Part shown: in pieces, positions 26,374 through 35,340 of the stretch
How the letters are laid out: each line of letters opens with the position of its first letter
How positions within the stretch are numbered: position 1 is the stretch's first letter
Assembly (NCBI GenBank): GCA_021774795.1
Contig: JAJFIR010000031.1
Span: 372,001-436,000, forward strand
DNA: 64,000 nucleotides
Reading direction: 5' to 3'
Source: Emcibacteraceae bacterium
GTDB lineage: Bacteria > Pseudomonadota > Alphaproteobacteria > Sphingomonadales > Emcibacteraceae
The notes under the pieces: model-generated
Database searches by the model: none
The model's input: the letters and a program-made list of their open reading frames with translations, nothing else
Told to the model about the DNA's origin: nothing
Translations under genes and position numbers: made by a program

Positions 26374-28569
26374 ATGCACGCACCATCGCAGAAAATGTTT
26401 AATATCGAACATTTTGTAGTGGAAGGTTTACATTGCCCAAAATGTATTCGAGAAATAGAAGGCACATTAGCAGGCAATGAGAAAATTAAAAATGCGCGTG
26501 TTAACCTTACCACTCAAAGGCTCGCCGTTGAATGGCGATCAGATGTAGATACTTCCGCTGAAAATACTGATGCAATTATTGAGGCACTTGATAATATTGG
26601 GTTTAGGGCTTTCCCGTTCAAAAGTGCGGATGTTTCTGCTGAAGGTAATAAAGCAAGTTCATCGTTACTGCGCGCTATGGCTGTTTCTGGTTTTGCGGCT
26701 GCAAATGTAATGCTGCTATCCGTCGCAATTTGGGGCGGTAGCGATATGAATGATAGCACAAGAAGCATGATGCATTGGGTATCAGCATTAATTGTGCTTC
26801 CGGCAGCGACATATGCTGGTATGCCTTTTTACAAATCAGCATGGAATGCTATAAAGGGTGGCCGTCTTAATATGGATGTTCCTATCTCGCTTGCAGTGAT
26901 ACTAACTTGCGCTATGAGCCTATTTGAAACTTACCTGCAGAGCGATCATACCTACTATGATGCCGCAGTGATGCTATTGTTCTTCCTTCTTATCGGTCGG
27001 TATTTGGACCAAAGGATGCGCAACCAAGCCAGAAGCGTTGCACATAACTTAATGAGCTATAAGGCTTCCAAGGCGACATTACTGAATGATAATGGTACTA
27101 CGGAAGAGGTCGCCATTGAAATGCTGGTGCCGGGACAAATAATTCAAGTTATTCCAGGCGGTAGAATCCCTATTGATGGAATAGTTATAAACGGCACTAC
27201 AGATATTGACATGAGTATTGTAACCGGGGAAACAATTCCTGTGAAAGCCGAAAAAGACACACAAGTTTTTGCTGGCACAATAAATATCAATGGCACAATC
27301 ACCGTAAAAATCACATCAACTACCGGACAGACATTGTTGGATGAGATTATCGAACTCATGGAAACGGCTGAACAAGGGCGCGCAAAATACGTAAAACTCG
27401 CGGACAAAGCCGCAACTATATACGCGCCATTGGTTCATACATTATCCGCTGCTACTTTTTTAGGGTGGTTTTTTCTATCAGATATTGGCTGGGAATTATC
27501 TCTCCTTAACGCAATTGCTGTTTTAATTATCACATGTCCATGTGCACTTGGTCTGGCTGTTCCCGTCGTTCAGGTTGTTGCTTCCAGTCGATTATTCAAG
27601 GCAGGTGTTCTGGTTAAGGCAGCAGATGGACTGGAGCGCCTTGCAGAAGTTGATACGGTCATTTTTGATAAAACAGGAACATTGACACTCGGACAACCAG
27701 AATTAGCAAATGAAGATGAAGAAAACGTAACCCCCTTTAATCTTGAACTTGCTGCCAGCATAGCCAAATCATCTAGCCATCCCTTATGCCGCGCTCTTAT
27801 CGTCGCGTGCCATGAACGCGATATCCCGACGGTTGCAACACCCAGCGAAATCACGGAAGCACCAGGAATGGGTTTAATCGCGACGATTAGTGGTGTGGAA
27901 GTTCGGCTTGGAAATCGGGAATGGTGCGGCATTCATGCAAGTTATCTACCCAACAACCGCTATAGTGAATTATGGCTGAAAGCCAAAGGTGCTACGCCGG
28001 TTTTATTTTGTTTTAAGGACCGGATGCGTAGCGACGCTCATGATGTTGTGCAGTGGTTTATACGCCGTAAAATGAAAGTTATTCTTTTATCGGGCGACCG
28101 CAAGGATGTTGTGGAAGAAGCTGCCGAGGAATTGGGCCTTAGCCGTTTTAAACATTCATGTAAGCCACAAGATAAAATTGAAGTTATAGAGAGGATGAAA
28201 TCAAACGGAGACACCATCCTCATGGTGGGAGACGGTTTAAATGACGCACCTGCATTAAGCACCGCTCACGTTTCTATTTCCCCATCTAACGCCGCAGAAA
28301 TAAGCCAGAATGCCGCAGACTTTATTTTCCAATCACAAAAACTGGATAGTATTGTAAGGGCTTACCAGATATCAGTCAGTAGCCGCAAATTGGTGTTTAT
28401 GAATTTTGGTTTCGCAGCCGCTTATAATATAATAGCGGTGCCATTTGCAGCTGCCGGCCTGCTGACACCGCTTATCGCTGCTATAGCGATGTCACTTTCT
28501 TCATTTATAGTTACCGCTAACGCCTTGCGTCTGAATTTCGAGAAAATTTATAAAAGCCACGATGCTTAA
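26374..28569 (+). CDS. ccoI: Copper-transporting P-type ATPase CcoI (FixI)
   Basis: The 731-residue P1B-type ATPase exports or delivers Cu to cbb3 oxidase assembly. The N-terminal HMA domain has LHCPKCIREIE (the CxxC metal site, about 19-29). Eight membrane helices are expected. The intramembrane metal site CPC lies in ITCPCALGLAVPVVQV. Phosphorylation is in DKTGTLTLG, and the hinge in MVGDGLNDAPAL. Together with ccoG, ccoH and ccoS it forms the standard maturation operon. It starts 9 bp after ccoH. Confidence 0.97.
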   Translation: MHAPSQKMFNIEHFVVEGLHCPKCIREIEGTLAGNEKIKNARVNLTTQRLAVEWRSDVDTSAENTDAIIEALDNIGFRAFPFKSADVSAEGNKASSSLLRAMAVSGFAAANVMLLSVAIWGGSDMNDSTRSMMHWVSALIVLPAATYAGMPFYKSAWNAIKGGRLNMDVPISLAVILTCAMSLFETYLQSDHTYYDAAVMLLFFLLIGRYLDQRMRNQARSVAHNLMSYKASKATLLNDNGTTEEVAIEMLVPGQIIQVIPGGRIPIDGIVINGTTDIDMSIVTGETIPVKAEKDTQVFAGTININGTITVKITSTTGQTLLDEIIELMETAEQGRAKYVKLADKAATIYAPLVHTLSAATFLGWFFLSDIGWELSLLNAIAVLIITCPCALGLAVPVVQVVASSRLFKAGVLVKAADGLERLAEVDTVIFDKTGTLTLGQPELANEDEENVTPFNLELAASIAKSSSHPLCRALIVACHERDIPTVATPSEITEAPGMGLIATISGVEVRLGNREWCGIHASYLPNNRYSELWLKAKGATPVLFCFKDRMRSDAHDVVQWFIRRKMKVILLSGDRKDVVEEAAEELGLSRFKHSCKPQDKIEVIERMKSNGDTILMVGDGLNDAPALSTAHVSISPSNAAEISQNAADFIFQSQKLDSIVRAYQISVSSRKLVFMNFGFAAAYNIIAVPFAAAGLLTPLIAAIAMSLSSFIVTANALRLNFEKIYKSHDA

Positions 28570-28590
28570 ACTTCAAAGGAACACTAATCA

Positions 28591-28815
28591 ATGGAAGGTC
28601 TAGTTTATTTAATACCTGCGGCCTTATTTTTAGGGCTGTTGGGCCTTGCTGGTTTTATGTGGTCCGTTCGCGAAGGGCAATATGACGATCTTGACGGCGC
28701 TACCTATAGAGCGTTATTTGAAGAAGATGAAATGGAAGAAGAAAATAAGTTAAACCAAAAGTTTACTAAAGAGACTTCTTCTGACGATAAAGATACACAG
28801 TTCCATAAATCATAA
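28591..28815 (+). CDS. ccoS: cbb3 oxidase maturation protein CcoS
   Basis: The 74-residue protein has one membrane helix (GLVYLIPAALFLGLLGLAGFMWSV, about 3-26) followed by REGQYDDLDGATYRALFEEDE, the CcoS signature. CcoS is required for cofactor insertion into the oxidase. It is 21 bp after ccoI. Its last 50 bp overlap the convergent minus-strand gene 28766-29068, an unusually deep tail-to-tail overlap. Confidence 0.95.
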   Translation: MEGLVYLIPAALFLGLLGLAGFMWSVREGQYDDLDGATYRALFEEDEMEEENKLNQKFTKETSSDDKDTQFHKS

Positions 28816-29068
28816 ATCGGATGATATAGGCCATAAGGGCCAAAAATATCCAAAGCAGATACAGACGGTAATATAGAAACTGTGTACTAACAGAGGTTTC
28901 GTCGGGTAATGCTAAATAAGTCTCGCGAAATATCAGGCAAGACAAGGCCACAAATGCAGGGATCGCTGCTTTTATAATATCTGACTTCTTGATTTCATGG
29001 CCGTCTATATGGATATAACTTTTGACGATGATCGCCAATGCAAAAAATATGGCAATAATAATGATCAT
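28766..29068 (-). CDS. Unknown three-helix membrane protein
   Basis: The 100-residue protein is not recognised. It has three hydrophobic segments (about 1-18, 33-48 and 67-92) separated by short charged loops (HIDGHEIKKSD, PDETSVSTQ) and ends in a basic tail RQKKSL. AGGA precedes the ATG at 29068 (AGGAACAACGAATG). It overlaps the end of ccoS by 50 bp on the opposite strand, so antisense effects between the two messages are possible. Membrane topology and the ribosome binding site support a real gene. No function is inferred. Confidence 0.65.
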   Translation of the reverse strand: MIIIIAIFFALAIIVKSYIHIDGHEIKKSDIIKAAIPAFVALSCLIFRETYLALPDETSVSTQFLYYRLYLLWIFLALMAYIIRFMIYGTVYLYRQKKSL

Positions 29069-29202
29069 TCGTTGTTCCTAAACTTATTTTTATGATCTAA
29101 CTGCAAGAGTATAGTAAAAGAATTGGATGCTCCATAATCAATTTGATATTTAACTGAATTACTTTAATATTTAAATAGACAATTTTCAGGAATTGAGACC
29201 AA

Positions 29203-30018
29203 ATGCGACAAATTAAAATAGGAATTACGGGCTGCCTTGGTCGAATGGGCAAAGTGCTTACTGCTGCGGTACTCGACAACTGTGATACTGCACTTGTTGG
29301 TGGAACGGAGACGGCCGCTCACCCGGAAATTGGTGAATTTATCAGACACCCTGTGTCGGGCGGTCAAACCGATGTCAAAATTACATCTGATAGTGAAGAA
29401 TTGATACGGGCAGCAGACGTCATTTTAGATTTCACTTGTCCCACGGCGACAAAACTACACGCAACTTCGGCCGAAAAAAACGGCACTGCTATCGTGATCG
29501 GAACTACAGGATTAAATAGTGATGACGAGGCCGTCATTAAAGCAACGTCAAAGTCAAATAAAGTCGTCTATGCTTCAAATTATTCTTCAGGCGTAAATTT
29601 ACTTTTTTACCTGACACGGCAGGCCGCAAGTATTCTTGATGATGAGTTTGATATCGAAATACTTGAAATGCACCACCGCGATAAAGTAGATGCGCCGTCT
29701 GGTACTGCGTTAAGCCTCGGCATGGAAGCTGCATCAGGGCGGAATGTCAAATTAGAAGACGTGAAGGATTCGACCCGACACGGTATTTCAGAAAAACGTA
29801 TAACAGGTAACATCGGCTTTGCTTCACTGCGCGGTGGGAATGTAGCAGGGGAGCACGCGGTTAGCTTTAATGCGGACGACGAACGTATAGAAATTATTCA
29901 TAAAGCAGGCGACAGAATAATATTTGCGCGTGGAGCGGTGAAAGCGGCATTATGGGTGCATCAACAAAAAGCCGGTCTTTATGACATGTTTGATGTACTG
30001 GGACTACCCAAGGATTAG
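29203..30018 (+). CDS. dapB: 4-hydroxy-tetrahydrodipicolinate reductase DapB
   Basis: DapB reduces the DapA product with NAD(P)H in lysine and diaminopimelate synthesis. The 271-residue protein has the nucleotide-binding start IKIGITGCLGRMGK. ATKLHATSAEKNGTAIVIGTTG, YASNYSSGVNLLFYL and EILEMHHRDKVDAPSGTAL follow, the last holding the catalytic HHxxKxDAPSGTA signature. FASLRGGNVAGEHAV is also conserved. CAGGA lies about 12 nt before the ATG. It converges on an SDR gene 11 bp away. Confidence 0.97.
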   Translation: MRQIKIGITGCLGRMGKVLTAAVLDNCDTALVGGTETAAHPEIGEFIRHPVSGGQTDVKITSDSEELIRAADVILDFTCPTATKLHATSAEKNGTAIVIGTTGLNSDDEAVIKATSKSNKVVYASNYSSGVNLLFYLTRQAASILDDEFDIEILEMHHRDKVDAPSGTALSLGMEAASGRNVKLEDVKDSTRHGISEKRITGNIGFASLRGGNVAGEHAVSFNADDERIEIIHKAGDRIIFARGAVKAALWVHQQKAGLYDMFDVLGLPKD

Positions 30019-30029
30019 CTAATTTACTA

Positions 30030-30845
30030 TTATTGCTTATCGGCTCGGTTCGTAATCACAACAGGTTCTTCAAAATATACCGTATCAATCATATTACGGT
30101 ATATAATTTTATGCATAAGTCGTGTAATGGCGCGCGGTGCTATTCTGCCGGCGATGTGAGATAGCTTTGCCGCTAAATTAGGATATAATACCTTACGATT
30201 GCGGTCCGTTGCTTCTATGATTTTCACCGCTAAAATAGCGGGATCCATTCTTTTCGTTGGATCAGCACCTGCAGGTGCGTGCCTTTGAGCATGGTTTGTT
30301 CTAATCGGCCCGGGAAAGATAGTCAGTACAGAAATGTTGCTTTTTGCATAAGCCTTATGGATGTTCTTTGCATAAATTGCAATTGCATCTTTAGACGCTG
30401 CATAAACGGCAGCACCGGGATATCCAACAACGTGAGAAAGAGAAGAAATAAATATAATGGTTCCGCTTGCACGTATGGCTTTGTTACCGGCCAGAGCAGC
30501 ACAAAGAACCAGGGTGGATTGAGTATTAATTAAAAGAAGTTGCTCATATGCCAATGCAGAAATCGTTTCAAAATTTCCCGTCGCACTAATCCCTGCGTTT
30601 AAAAACACTAAATCATAAGGACCCGTTTTAATTAACTCATCGACCACGATTTCAAGTTCCGCCGGACTTGTTAAATCGATATAGTGGGAAACAATATTAG
30701 CCGGAAACTGATCGGATAATGTTTCCAATTCACTTTTGTCACAATCCAGTACCGTAACAACAAACCCCCGTTCGATGAGCGATATTACCAATGCTCTGCC
30801 TAATCCGTGGCACCCGCCCGTCACTATAGCTTTTCGCTGCGCCAT
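30030..30845 (-). CDS. Short-chain dehydrogenase/reductase (first of tandem pair)
   Basis: The 271-residue classical SDR has a nucleotide-binding motif in TGGCHGLGRAL (TGxxxGxG) and NAG in LNAGISATG. Catalytic Ser is in IFISSLSH and YxxxK in YAASKDAIAIYAK. PGPIRTNHAQR follows. The substrate is not evident. A ribosome binding site GGAGG precedes the ATG at 30845, and the stop of the upstream SDR overlaps it (TGATG), so the two are coupled. The C-terminus is basic and amphipathic (RIAPRAITRLMHKIIYR), perhaps membrane-associated as in some lipid-modifying SDRs; this is only suggestive. Confidence 0.9.
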   Translation of the reverse strand: MAQRKAIVTGGCHGLGRALVISLIERGFVVTVLDCDKSELETLSDQFPANIVSHYIDLTSPAELEIVVDELIKTGPYDLVFLNAGISATGNFETISALAYEQLLLINTQSTLVLCAALAGNKAIRASGTIIFISSLSHVVGYPGAAVYAASKDAIAIYAKNIHKAYAKSNISVLTIFPGPIRTNHAQRHAPAGADPTKRMDPAILAVKIIEATDRNRKVLYPNLAAKLSHIAGRIAPRAITRLMHKIIYRNMIDTVYFEEPVVITNRADKQ

Positions 30846-31552
30846 CAATTGTTCCTCCAGCCCGTAAACGAACCCCGGATACGACTTCTAATCCCGACAG
30901 TTACAGGCGTAATTCCTTTTGAAATTTGCCTTTCCACCGCACGCGCAGCGATATTCAAAGGTGTAAATAAAAAGCGGATTTTATCTGTGTTAAAATCCGC
31001 TTTGGTATGCATGTTTGTCATCATAGCACCGGGATGGATAATTTGAGCAATGGCACGACCACGCCATTCTTCGCTCAACGCTCTAATAAAGCCGTGTTGA
31101 CCGGCTTTTGCGGCAGAATATGAGGCAAATTTCTCTGCCCCTTTGTGGGCTACTGAACCTATCAATGTTAATTGTCCACCTGCGAGAAGAAGGGCCGGAG
31201 ATATTGCCAGAGAAATCTGTATCGGTGAGTATAAATTTACGGCGAGAGTTTCTTTTAATTTATTTATATCTTCGCTAAATGGATCATAAACATACCCGGC
31301 GCCAGCATTTAAAATTGCCAAATCACATTTCGTCCAATTAAGTGATTGAAATGTTGCACTAATTTTTTCGGCAGCCGCCCGCGGATTAGTTTGATCAGCT
31401 TGAATGTACTTCACAGAATCGGGGAACTTCTGACGAACGTTATTTTCCGTTTCACGTCCTGTCGTTATAATATTTGCTCCTTTTTTCGCATAACTTTCTA
31501 CCAGCTTAAAACCCAGTCCGTCTGTCCCGCCAGTGATGAGAATATTTAACAT
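30845..31552 (-). CDS. Short-chain dehydrogenase/reductase (second of tandem pair)
   Basis: The 235-residue SDR has TGGTDGLGFKLVE (nucleotide binding), NAGAGYV, Ser in TLIGSVAH and YSAAKAGQHGF (YxxxK), followed by IHPGAMMTNM. The start is placed at the ATG 31552, giving MLNILITGG. The frame is open to an ATG at 31567 (MRNNTMLN), and neither has a good ribosome binding site. It overlaps the next SDR by 1 base. The two proteins share fold and signature but differ clearly in sequence, so they probably act on different or successive substrates. Confidence 0.9.
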   Translation of the reverse strand: MLNILITGGTDGLGFKLVESYAKKGANIITTGRETENNVRQKFPDSVKYIQADQTNPRAAAEKISATFQSLNWTKCDLAILNAGAGYVYDPFSEDINKLKETLAVNLYSPIQISLAISPALLLAGGQLTLIGSVAHKGAEKFASYSAAKAGQHGFIRALSEEWRGRAIAQIIHPGAMMTNMHTKADFNTDKIRFLFTPLNIAARAVERQISKGITPVTVGIRSRIRGSFTGWRNN

Positions 31553-31766
31553 GGTATTATTTCGCATAGATACATTACTGTCTAATATTAAAGATTACTT
31601 GTTGCACGTTTGGTATTGCAAACTATCACTGTATAGACAATAGCGCAAAACACAAATACTTGAACACGATGTTTAAAAAGGACTAATTAGAGTGAATTAG
31701 TAATTTTTCATTGTTTCTTCCTTTTTCTCCTCGACCACTCTAAAGTTCAAGGTTAAAGGATTAAAC

Positions 31767-32408
31767 ATGAAAAAAGCTGACATACACGAATTTTTTAAGC
31801 GCCTTGAAGAACGCGATCCGGAACCTAAGGGCGAGTTAGATTATACCAATCCCTATACCCTGGTGGTCGCCGTCGCTCTATCTGCACAAGCAACAGATAT
31901 CGGAGTTAATAAAGCCACCAAAGCATTATTCAATGTTGTATCTACACCGCAGGAAATGCTTGATCTGGGGGAAGAAAAATTAAAAGAATATATCAAAACC
32001 ATAGGCCTTTTTAATACCAAAGCAAAAAATGTGATGAAGGCCGCCAAGATGCTGGTTGAAGAATTTGACGAGATAGTACCGGAAAATCGTGAAGATCTGG
32101 AAAAACTTCCCGGTGTGGGCCGAAAAACGGCCAATGTGGTGCTTAATATTGCCTTCGGTCATCCAACTATAGCCGTCGATACACACCTGTTTCGCGTTTC
32201 AAACAGAACCCGAATGGCCCCTGGGAAAACGCCACTCGCCGTTGAGCTAAAATTAATCAAGAAAATACCTAAGGAATTCGCGAGGCATGCCCATCACTGG
32301 CTCATTTTACATGGAAGATATATTTGCAAAGCACGAATCCCAAGCTGCCCGACTTGCCCGGTTGAAGATCTATGTCCGTTTAAAGATAAAACTTCGCTTC
32401 CGGACTAA
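31767..32408 (+). CDS. nth: Endonuclease III Nth
   Basis: Nth is a DNA glycosylase/AP lyase removing oxidised pyrimidines. The 213-residue protein has the helix-hairpin-helix LEKLPGVGRKTANVVLN with the catalytic Lys. The catalytic Asp is in AVDTHLFRVSNR, and the C-terminal 4Fe-4S cluster is C-x6-C-x2-C-x5-C (CKARIPSCPTCPVEDLC). AAAGGA lies 6 nt before the ATG. It overlaps the small lipoprotein gene tail to tail by 4 bases. Confidence 0.97.
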   Translation: MKKADIHEFFKRLEERDPEPKGELDYTNPYTLVVAVALSAQATDIGVNKATKALFNVVSTPQEMLDLGEEKLKEYIKTIGLFNTKAKNVMKAAKMLVEEFDEIVPENREDLEKLPGVGRKTANVVLNIAFGHPTIAVDTHLFRVSNRTRMAPGKTPLAVELKLIKKIPKEFARHAHHWLILHGRYICKARIPSCPTCPVEDLCPFKDKTSLPD

Positions 32409-32806
32409 TCCTGAAGGAAAGTTGATATGCAGAAATCAGCACGTTGTCCGTCCAACCCCATCAGGTTCTTTTCTTCACTTGTTTCAACATATTCGACCTG
32501 CATGTCGCTATTGTCGTCTTCGTAAAAATAAACGTGAGCGTTGCAAAATTGATTATCGTAGAGCCAAACTTCCGCCTGTTTTTCAACACGTTTTAAAGAA
32601 GGATTGCCCAATATACTTTCAACGGTTGATTTACCAAGCCCCATGATATTGCTCATTTGAAACCGTGGTTCCGCCGGCTTGGGTTTTTCAGCGATAACTG
32701 GTTCAATCAATTCTGTCGATGCTGACGGCGATGTATGAACAACTTGCTGTTTAGGCGCACATGCTACGAGTAAAAATATACATAATGGTATTAAATATAG
32801 CTTCAT
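32405..32806 (-). CDS. Small unknown lipoprotein
   Basis: This is a 133-residue protein. The signal segment YLIPLCIFLLVACAPK has lipobox LVAC with Cys at 16. A Pro/Lys-rich linker follows (EPVIAEKPKPAEPRF), then a compact domain MGLGKSTVESILGNPSLKRVEKQAEVWLYDN...CNAHVYFYED, which resembles small beta-rich outer-membrane assembly (SmpA/BamE-like) folds. That is only a suggestion. The ATG at 32806 is chosen because GGAG precedes it and it overlaps the upstream EI24-like gene by 4 bases (ATGA). A longer frame to 32842 has no support. Confidence 0.75.
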   Translation of the reverse strand: MKLYLIPLCIFLLVACAPKQQVVHTSPSASTELIEPVIAEKPKPAEPRFQMSNIMGLGKSTVESILGNPSLKRVEKQAEVWLYDNQFCNAHVYFYEDDNSDMQVEYVETSEEKNLMGLDGQRADFCISTFLQD

Positions 32807-33519
32807 GTTTGCTCCGGCCTGCTTAAATGAAATAGATGACAAATAAGAGCCGCTCCCAAAATGGGTACAGTAAATTGAATTACGGGTACCATAAAAAGCA
32901 GTGTCATAATCAATCCTACACCCAATATTGGGCCACGAATGGACTTTCGGTGCACACCAGCCTCCTTAATTCCTAAATGCCTAACGGCTACCATTTCATA
33001 ATAACCCCAACCCAGCAAATAACCATTTAATATATAAAAAAGAGCCATCGACACAAACGGAACCCCAAAAAACAATATATAAAGCAATATATAAAGTGGC
33101 AGCATAAGTATATTGAGGACGATAATGAAAAACATTATTCTCACGGCTAAGAAAGCTAAATTAGGGATACCTAATCTTTTACCTGCTTTGTTTTCAGAAT
33201 AAAATTTATCTTCGACACAATCGATAACATCATCAAGAAATATTGAAATGAAGATTGTCGAAATGGGTGCGAAGAAGAGAATAATCGTAAAAATAAAGAC
33301 AGTTTTAAAAACATACCCCAACATATTGTTTACTAAATCCTGCCACCAATCCCAATCGGATGAATATAATGGCACCTCTTTCATGATTTCATTTGAAATA
33401 AGGAAGGCCACTAATATAGCCCCCACTGTCGTCAGCATGCCTAGCAAAAATACTTTTAAAAAAGCGCGCTCGAGAACTTGCTGGCCGGTTCGTTCGATCG
33501 CCGTGAGTAATTTTTTCAC
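32803..33519 (-). CDS. EI24/CysZ-family membrane protein
   Basis: The 238-residue integral membrane protein has about five or six helices. It opens with an amphipathic helix (LTAIERTGQQVLERAFLKVFLLG). FLDDVIDCVEDKFY and NGYLLGWGYYEMVAVRHLGIKEA match the EI24/CysZ pattern. CysZ takes up sulfate in E. coli, but many alphaproteobacterial members are uncharacterised, so sulfate transport is not claimed. It is coupled by a 4-base overlap to the small lipoprotein gene. The nth/EI24/PfkB neighbourhood recurs in alphaproteobacteria. Confidence 0.85.
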   Translation of the reverse strand: MKKLLTAIERTGQQVLERAFLKVFLLGMLTTVGAILVAFLISNEIMKEVPLYSSDWDWWQDLVNNMLGYVFKTVFIFTIILFFAPISTIFISIFLDDVIDCVEDKFYSENKAGKRLGIPNLAFLAVRIMFFIIVLNILMLPLYILLYILFFGVPFVSMALFYILNGYLLGWGYYEMVAVRHLGIKEAGVHRKSIRGPILGVGLIMTLLFMVPVIQFTVPILGAALICHLFHLSRPEQT

Positions 33520-33662
33520 GTCTTTCTATCCTAACTAATTTCTCTACGCCCTAACATAAAATATGGGTAATCAAACAAAAAAAGGCAAGAGGTAATCTTA
33601 AGTTTACTTATATGGTGTAAATCATTATCAATAAGTTTTTAAAAGCAAATTCAGGAATAATT

Positions 33663-34649
33663 ATGGCAAACAAATTTGACGTACTCGGTATCGGTAACGC
33701 AATCGTTGATATATTAATACATGTCGACGATGATTTTTTAGCTTCAGAGAACCTGACAAAAGGAAGTATGACGCTGGTTTCCGAACAGGAAGCCGCCAGT
33801 TTATACAATAAACTCGGACAATGCATCGAATGCTCTGGAGGATCAGCCGCGAATACTATTGCCGGGCTTGCGTCTCTTGGAAGTAACACATCTTATATTG
33901 GTAAAATTAAAGATGATCAGTTAGGTACAGTGTTTAGACATGATATCAAATCTCTCGGATCAGACTTTAATACTACGCCTTCCACAGAGGGCCCCGCGAC
34001 GGCACATTGTCTGGTTTTAGTAACACCGGACGCTGAGCGGACCATGTGTACTTACCTTGGCGCATGCGTCAATTTAACAACTTCCGATATCGATAAAGGC
34101 GTAACGGGAAATGCTGATATTATATATTTAGAAGGATATCTTTGGGATCCGGAGCCAGCCAAAGACGCCTTTAGAAAAGCCATACAGATAGCCCACGCAG
34201 TGGGCAATAAAGTCGCATTAAGTTTATCGGACCCGTTTTGCGTTGACCGTCACCACGCTGAATTTATTAAACTTGTCGAAAATGATATTGATATTTTATT
34301 CGCCAATGAAGATGAAATTAAGATGCTATACGGCACTGATGATGTAAATGAAGCGGCACTTCGCGTTCAAAAATATTGTGAAATTGCTGCAATCACTTGC
34401 GGTGCAAAAGGGTGCATCGTGGTAAATGGTGCGGAAATTGGTCATGTTCAGGGAAGAAATGTTGAAAAGCTTGTTGATACAACAGGTGCTGGTGATTTAT
34501 TTGCCGCTGGTTTTCTGCGTGGTTTAACCACAGGAAAATCAATTGGTGAATGTGGCGCGATCGGCAATTTAATCGCTGGCGAAGTTATAACTCACCTTGG
34601 CGCACGACCCGATATTGATTTGAAACAATTTGTGAATGAAAACGTTTAG
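33663..34649 (+). CDS. PfkB-family adenosine kinase-like sugar kinase
   Basis: The 328-residue ribokinase-fold protein has the N-terminal motif CSGGSAANTIAGLASLG (substrate-binding GG). Further on is a conserved NEDEI element. The C-terminal DTTGAGDLFAAGFLRG holds the catalytic Asp and anion hole. The arrangement resembles the alphaproteobacterial adenosine kinase group. The substrate (adenosine, inosine or ribose) cannot be proven from motifs. AGGA lies 8 nt before the ATG. It overlaps the HIT gene tail to tail by 4 bases. Confidence 0.88.
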   Translation: MANKFDVLGIGNAIVDILIHVDDDFLASENLTKGSMTLVSEQEAASLYNKLGQCIECSGGSAANTIAGLASLGSNTSYIGKIKDDQLGTVFRHDIKSLGSDFNTTPSTEGPATAHCLVLVTPDAERTMCTYLGACVNLTTSDIDKGVTGNADIIYLEGYLWDPEPAKDAFRKAIQIAHAVGNKVALSLSDPFCVDRHHAEFIKLVENDIDILFANEDEIKMLYGTDDVNEAALRVQKYCEIAAITCGAKGCIVVNGAEIGHVQGRNVEKLVDTTGAGDLFAAGFLRGLTTGKSIGECGAIGNLIAGEVITHLGARPDIDLKQFVNENV

Positions 34650-35008
34650 AAATTGGATAACATCGGTCCTAGCGGCTTTCCACTTAAAATGTGAAAGTGA
34701 AGGTGTGGAACATCTTGATGAGCATTTTTACCCGTATTAGCGATTAATCTATATCCGTCCTCGTCAAGTCCTAGCACGCGCGCTGTTTCACCGATGGCAC
34801 GAAAAAAACCTGTGAGCAATTCGTCCGGCGCCCCAACAGAGAATTCAGCCATGCTTACATATTCACCTTTCGGGATCACAAGAGTATGCACCGGTGCTTG
34901 CGGGTTTATGTCATGAAAAGCGAGCGCAAATTCGTCCTCATAAACTTTATTACAGGGAATTTCACCCTTCAAAATTTTTGAAAAAATATTTTCTGTATCA
35001 TAGACCAT
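34646..35008 (-). CDS. HIT-family nucleotide phosphohydrolase (HinT-like)
   Basis: The 120-residue protein has the histidine triad HLHFHILSG (His-x-His-x-His-x-x) near the C-terminus and the N-terminal NIFSKILKGEIPCNKVYEDE pattern of HinT. HinT enzymes hydrolyse purine nucleoside phosphoramidates. It overlaps hisE by 11 bases and ends the histidine unit; a HIT gene after hisE is frequent in alphaproteobacteria. Confidence 0.95.
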   Translation of the reverse strand: MVYDTENIFSKILKGEIPCNKVYEDEFALAFHDINPQAPVHTLVIPKGEYVSMAEFSVGAPDELLTGFFRAIGETARVLGLDEDGYRLIANTGKNAHQDVPHLHFHILSGKPLGPMLSNF

Positions 35009-35339
35009 CTACAAATTCTCCTCTCGCTTTCTTTTCTTCAATTCCGGAAACACCTTCGCGGCGCATAAGTTCATCATATACGTCTTCCGGTTTGATACCC
35101 ATGTCGGACCACAAAATCATCATATGAAACAAAAGATCTGCGGACTCCAATACGGCTTCGTCCCGGTCGTTATGCGCTGCGGCGATGCATAATTCGACGG
35201 CCTCTTCACCCACTTTTTGTGCAATTTTCTTCCTTCCCTTTGAAAATAGTTTTGCAACATAGCTATTTTTAGAAGGATTTTCTTTTCGGCTTTTTATGAC
35301 TTCAGCCAGTTTTTGTAATGTTTCACTTCGTTCTGTCAT
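34998..35339 (-). CDS. hisE: Phosphoribosyl-ATP pyrophosphatase HisE
   Basis: HisE hydrolyses phosphoribosyl-ATP to phosphoribosyl-AMP, the second step of histidine synthesis. The 113-residue MazG-like helical protein has KVGEEAVELCIAA (Mg-binding ExxE) and SADLLFHMMILWSD, the family motifs. It starts 1 bp after hisF. hisI is not fused and is not in the window. Confidence 0.96.
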   Translation of the reverse strand: MTERSETLQKLAEVIKSRKENPSKNSYVAKLFSKGRKKIAQKVGEEAVELCIAAAHNDRDEAVLESADLLFHMMILWSDMGIKPEDVYDELMRREGVSGIEEKKARGEFVDGL

Positions 35340-35340
35340 G

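Noticed and set aside
31683-31700. CTAATT/AATTAG inverted repeat upstream of nth
   Set aside because: AT-only arms with no clear regulatory consensus; common in this base composition.
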